Shown here: positions 5,956 through 7,817 of the stretch, one piece after another | Position numbering within the stretch: position 1 is the stretch's first letter | Layout of the letters: every line of letters begins with the position of its first letter | Origin: Flavobacteriaceae bacterium UBA2765 | GTDB taxonomy: Bacteria > Bacteroidota > Bacteroidia > Flavobacteriales > Flavobacteriaceae | Assembly (NCBI GenBank): GCA_002352665.1 | Contig: DEIV01000048.1 | Location: 1 to 7,817, forward strand | DNA length: 7,817 bases | Reading direction: 5' to 3' | The notes under the pieces: model-generated | What the model saw: the letters and a program-made list of their open reading frames with translations, nothing else | Told to the model about the DNA's origin: nothing | Database searches by the model: none | Translations under genes and position numbers: made by a program

Positions 5956-6987
5956 ATGCTAGTAAATAAGTTCCCAGACAGATCAATTTCAATAGATAAT
6001 AAAAATTATATTTATTTTGGAGGAACCGCCTATTTAGGATTGGCTACACATATTGAATTTCAAAACCAATTGATACAATCCATTAAAAAATGGGGAACAT
6101 TTTATGGTAGTTCACGTAATTCAAACATTAAATTATCCATTTATAATAAATTTGAAGATTTTTTTGCCGAACAAATTGGTGCAGAAGCTGTTTTAACCTT
6201 ATCCTCCGGAACGCTTGCAGGAGGATTGGTTGTAGATTTCTTATCGAATAAAATTCAAACTTTTTTTCATTATCCTAAAACACATCCTGCTGTGCTTGCC
6301 AAACACAGTTTGCCCTTGTTAGTTGATGGTAAGTTGCACCCTAAATTATTAGATGAAACCACAGAAGAAATTGTAATTACTGTTGATGCCATCTTGGGCT
6401 TAGAAGTAAAACCAACTTCTTTTGATTTTTTTGAGCAGATTCCAGATCATAAAACAATTACCTTGGTAATTGATGAGTCTCATAGTTTAGGCATTATTGG
6501 TGAAAAAAGTCAAGGCATTTATAATACTATTCAGCATAAAAAAATACAAAGAAAAATAATGATTGCTTCCTTAGGAAAGGCCTTGAGTTTATCAGGAGGA
6601 ATTATTGCAGGAGACCAAACATTTATAGATGCGTTGAAAAATGAACCGGTTTTTGTATCGTCTTCATCAGCAAATCCGGCATACTTAGAAACTTATATTA
6701 ATACACAACATTTATACAAGGAACAGCAAGAAAAATTAAAACATAATTTAGCATTTTTAGGCAAACATTTACAATTGCAAAATAAAATAAAGTTCAATCA
6801 AGATTATCCTGTTATTTATTGTGAAGATATTGCTATTTTTGATGCTTTATTTAAAGCAGGTATTGTGATTACAAATTTTAAATACCCCACTTATGAAAAC
6901 ATAATGAATAGAATAGTAATTACAGCCAATCACACAAAAAATGATTTGCAAATATTAGTACAATTATTACATAAACACCTTTGCTAA
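5956..6987 (+). CDS. Short alpha-oxoamine-synthase-like PLP enzyme (aminotransferase class I/II fold)
   Basis: The sequence belongs to the fold-type I PLP family that includes 8-amino-7-oxononanoate synthase (BioF) and glycine C-acetyltransferase (Kbl), which condense an amino acid with an acyl thioester. Over 343 residues the marks are YLGLATH (26-32, matching NYLGLAxHP), YGSSRNSN (50-57), LSSGTLAGG (82-90), a possible PLP-stacking His110 (THPAV), DESHSLGIIGEKSQG (173-187; Asp173 to bind the PLP nitrogen and His176) and SLGKALSLSGG (205-215), with Lys208 as the PLP Schiff-base lysine. It is shorter than the usual 380-400 residues, mainly in the C-terminal domain. The glycine-rich GSxxSR loop of true BioF/Kbl is changed. 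No biotin or threonine-catabolism genes are nearby, so I do not give a symbol. It starts 6 bp after the epimerase stop, so co-transcription and a shared pathway are likely. Its substrate is unknown. Confidence 0.85.
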   Translation: MLVNKFPDRSISIDNKNYIYFGGTAYLGLATHIEFQNQLIQSIKKWGTFYGSSRNSNIKLSIYNKFEDFFAEQIGAEAVLTLSSGTLAGGLVVDFLSNKIQTFFHYPKTHPAVLAKHSLPLLVDGKLHPKLLDETTEEIVITVDAILGLEVKPTSFDFFEQIPDHKTITLVIDESHSLGIIGEKSQGIYNTIQHKKIQRKIMIASLGKALSLSGGIIAGDQTFIDALKNEPVFVSSSSANPAYLETYINTQHLYKEQQEKLKHNLAFLGKHLQLQNKIKFNQDYPVIYCEDIAIFDALFKAGIVITNFKYPTYENIMNRIVITANHTKNDLQILVQLLHKHLC

Positions 6988-6999
6988 CCTAACGCAAAG
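6979..6999 (+). repeat. Small inverted repeat over the stop codon of the PLP enzyme gene
   Basis: CTTTGC (6979-6984) pairs with GCAAAG (6994-6999) around a 9-base loop that begins with the TAA stop. No T-rich tract follows, so it is not an intrinsic terminator. It might be a weak mRNA end-protecting hairpin, or chance in AT-rich DNA. Confidence 0.3.
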
Positions 7000-7041
7000 A
7001 GAAGGTTATTCAGGTTAATAATTAAAATAAACAAATTAAAG

Positions 7042-7461
7042 ATGATAAATACAGTAAAAACAACTTGGAAAGGTGATATGGAGTTTGAGTCAACCAATGA
7101 AGGTGGTCTTATACATTTAGATGGAGCGAGTGTAGTAGGAGGTAATGGCAACGGACTTCGCCCTAAACAATTGATGCTTACTTCACTTGCTGGATGTACT
7201 GGTATGGATGTAGTTTCACTATTAAAAAAGATGCGAGCTGAGGTGGATAAATTTACAATTGACGTTGAGGCAAACCTCACGGATGAACACCCTAAATATT
7301 ATGATAAAGTAAAAGTGATATTTAATTTTTACGGCTCTGATTTTAAAAAGGACAAAATAGAAAAATCTGTTAGATTATCTGAAGAACGTTATTGTGGTGT
7401 GATGGAAATGTTTAGACAGTTTGCAGAACTAAGCACAGAGATTCGATATTTTGAAGTATAA
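7042..7461 (+). CDS. OsmC family protein (thiol-dependent peroxidase fold)
   Basis: OsmC/Ohr proteins are small cytoplasmic dimers that reduce organic hydroperoxides with a pair of cysteines. The 139-residue product matches the short OsmC type in length and layout: an N-terminal beta region, then GNGNGLRPKQLMLTSLAGCTGMDVVSLLKK with the first conserved Cys52, and EERYCGVMEMF with the second Cys118. The motif xPxxLxLxSLAGCTxMD is characteristic of the OsmC superfamily. The general OsmC-like (YhfA) branch fits better than Ohr, but substrate cannot be assigned. It begins at the ATG at 7042, 54 bp after the PLP gene on the same strand. No clear Shine-Dalgarno or promoter was recognised, so it may share the upstream transcript. 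It is followed 19 bp later by a strong terminator. With the CMD protein, it is the second small thiol peroxidase-like gene here. Confidence 0.92.
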   Translation: MINTVKTTWKGDMEFESTNEGGLIHLDGASVVGGNGNGLRPKQLMLTSLAGCTGMDVVSLLKKMRAEVDKFTIDVEANLTDEHPKYYDKVKVIFNFYGSDFKKDKIEKSVRLSEERYCGVMEMFRQFAELSTEIRYFEV

Positions 7462-7480
7462 TTAATATTAACTGTAGCAA

Positions 7481-7524
7481 TAAAAAAACCTCAGTCCCGA
7501 GAATTTGGGGCTGAGGTTTTTTTA
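7481..7524. terminator. Strong bidirectional intrinsic terminator
   Basis: A long hairpin has arms 7481-7498 and 7507-7524. It has an A7/T7 base, a perfect CCTCAG/CTGAGG core, one T-G wobble, a CCC/GGG top and an 8-base loop. The T7 tract (7517-7523) serves the plus strand, and the A7 tract (7482-7488) gives a T7 tract on the minus strand. It lies between the converging OsmC gene and SusD-like C-terminus, and so should stop transcription from both sides. Confidence 0.92.
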
Positions 7525-7537
7525 TTAATTGTAAAAA

Positions 7538-7702
7538 TTAGTTTTCCCACCAAACAGGTGTAACAGGAGTTTGTTGGTTTGCTTCTACATTAATTCTATT
7601 TCTATTCAATTCTGATGATGGGTAATTAGCACGTCTAAACCATTGACCTGCATAATCGCCATCAGCATCTTCTTCCTGACTTCGACACTGGGTCACCCAA
7701 AA
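7538..7702 (-). pseudogene. C-terminal remnant of a SusD/RagB-like outer-membrane lipoprotein
   Basis: The minus strand has a 54-codon open stretch ending in TAA at 7540-7538. Its last ~45 residues read GDYAGQWFRRANYPSSELN, then RNRINVEANQQTPVTPVWWEN. The (F/N)YPxSExxxN...PVWW(D/E) ending is typical of one SusD/RagB group, the surface glycan- or nutrient-binding lipoproteins that work with SusC-like TonB transporters. Full-length members have about 450-600 residues. Here the frame is closed by TGA at 7705-7703, and the residues just before the recognisable part (FWVTQCRSQEED) do not look like the family. The gene is therefore cut off at its 5' side between about 7660 and 7703. This could be a rearranged pseudogene or an assembly junction. 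No SusC gene is in the window. Confidence 0.65.
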
Positions 7703-7817
7703 TCAAATAATTCTGATAAATATTTTTGTTCATCTGTTAAAAGAAGAATATGTTTAACAGATTGGTTGTTATCAGAACGAGCAATGACTTGATAAATAGT
7801 TTTAGCAATATCTATTG
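7693..7817 (-). CDS. C-terminal fragment of an unidentified protein running off the right edge
   Basis: In a different minus-strand frame from the SusD remnant, the sequence is open from the window edge to TGA at 7695-7693. It gives about 40 residues: IDIAKTIYQVIARSDNN, then QSVKHILLLTDEQKYLSEL, ending FDFG. Composition and hydrophobic spacing look like real coding sequence. I do not recognise the family, and it does not resemble the part of SusD that should lie here. Its stop overlaps the start of the SusD-frame opening by 10 bases, so it marks the left limit of a different gene or of joined-in sequence. Confidence 0.4.
   Translation of the reverse strand, partial: IDIAKTIYQVIARSDNNQSVKHILLLTDEQKYLSELFDFG

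Noticed and set aside
6985..7017. TAACCT with two AGGTTA copies as a terminator after the PLP gene
   Set aside because: The stem is short and AT-rich, no T-tract follows, and the repeats compete with another weak hairpin. I see no support for termination.
6984..7280. Minus-strand open frame of 98 codons
   Set aside because: It overlaps the OsmC gene antisense and lacks recognisable features. The OsmC frame is clearly the coding one.

Overview
The window looks like chromosomal DNA from a marine or aquatic member of the Bacteroidota, most likely a Flavobacteriaceae relative. The DNA is AT-rich. One gene ends in a type B sorting domain of the type IX secretion system (the 'gliding motility-associated C-terminal' domain), and the right edge carries the C-terminus of a SusD/RagB-like outer-membrane lipoprotein. 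Both are hallmarks of this phylum. Gene starts mostly lack a Shine-Dalgarno sequence, which also fits.

Left block, minus strand (1-1417): a two-gene membrane unit in which a short NfeD protein precedes a flotillin. The flotillin frame is broken by a single in-frame TAA at 91-93. The same frame continues with clearly flotillin-like sequence to the window edge, so this is a point nonsense mutation, a pseudogene or a base-call error, not a natural C-terminus.

Middle block, minus strand (1571-4681): a carboxymuconolactone decarboxylase/AhpD-fold peroxidase-like gene whose stop codon directly abuts the start codon of a large secreted protein. That protein has a signal peptide, a CSPG/cadherin-like module, a C-type lectin domain with intact EPN and WND motifs, an Ig-like module, two Cys/Asp-rich repeats and the type IX sorting domain.

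Right block, plus strand (4909-7461): a dipeptide epimerase of the enolase superfamily, then, 6 bp later, a short alpha-oxoamine-synthase-like PLP enzyme, then an OsmC-family protein 54 bp further on. A strong bidirectional terminator (7481-7524) closes the block. The divergent spacer between the two blocks holds a perfect 18-bp palindrome. The last codons of the epimerase are made from what looks like a dispersed palindromic repeat.

Right edge (7538-7817), minus strand: only the last ~45-54 codons of a SusD-like protein, joined to an unrelated, unidentified reading frame. This is either a real gene remnant or an assembly junction. No RNA genes, CRISPR arrays, transposase genes or attachment sites were seen. 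Most genes belong to known families. The least ordinary points are the broken flotillin, the peroxidase/lectin coupling, the epimerase/oxoamine-synthase pair with its repeat-derived tail, and the truncated SusD.
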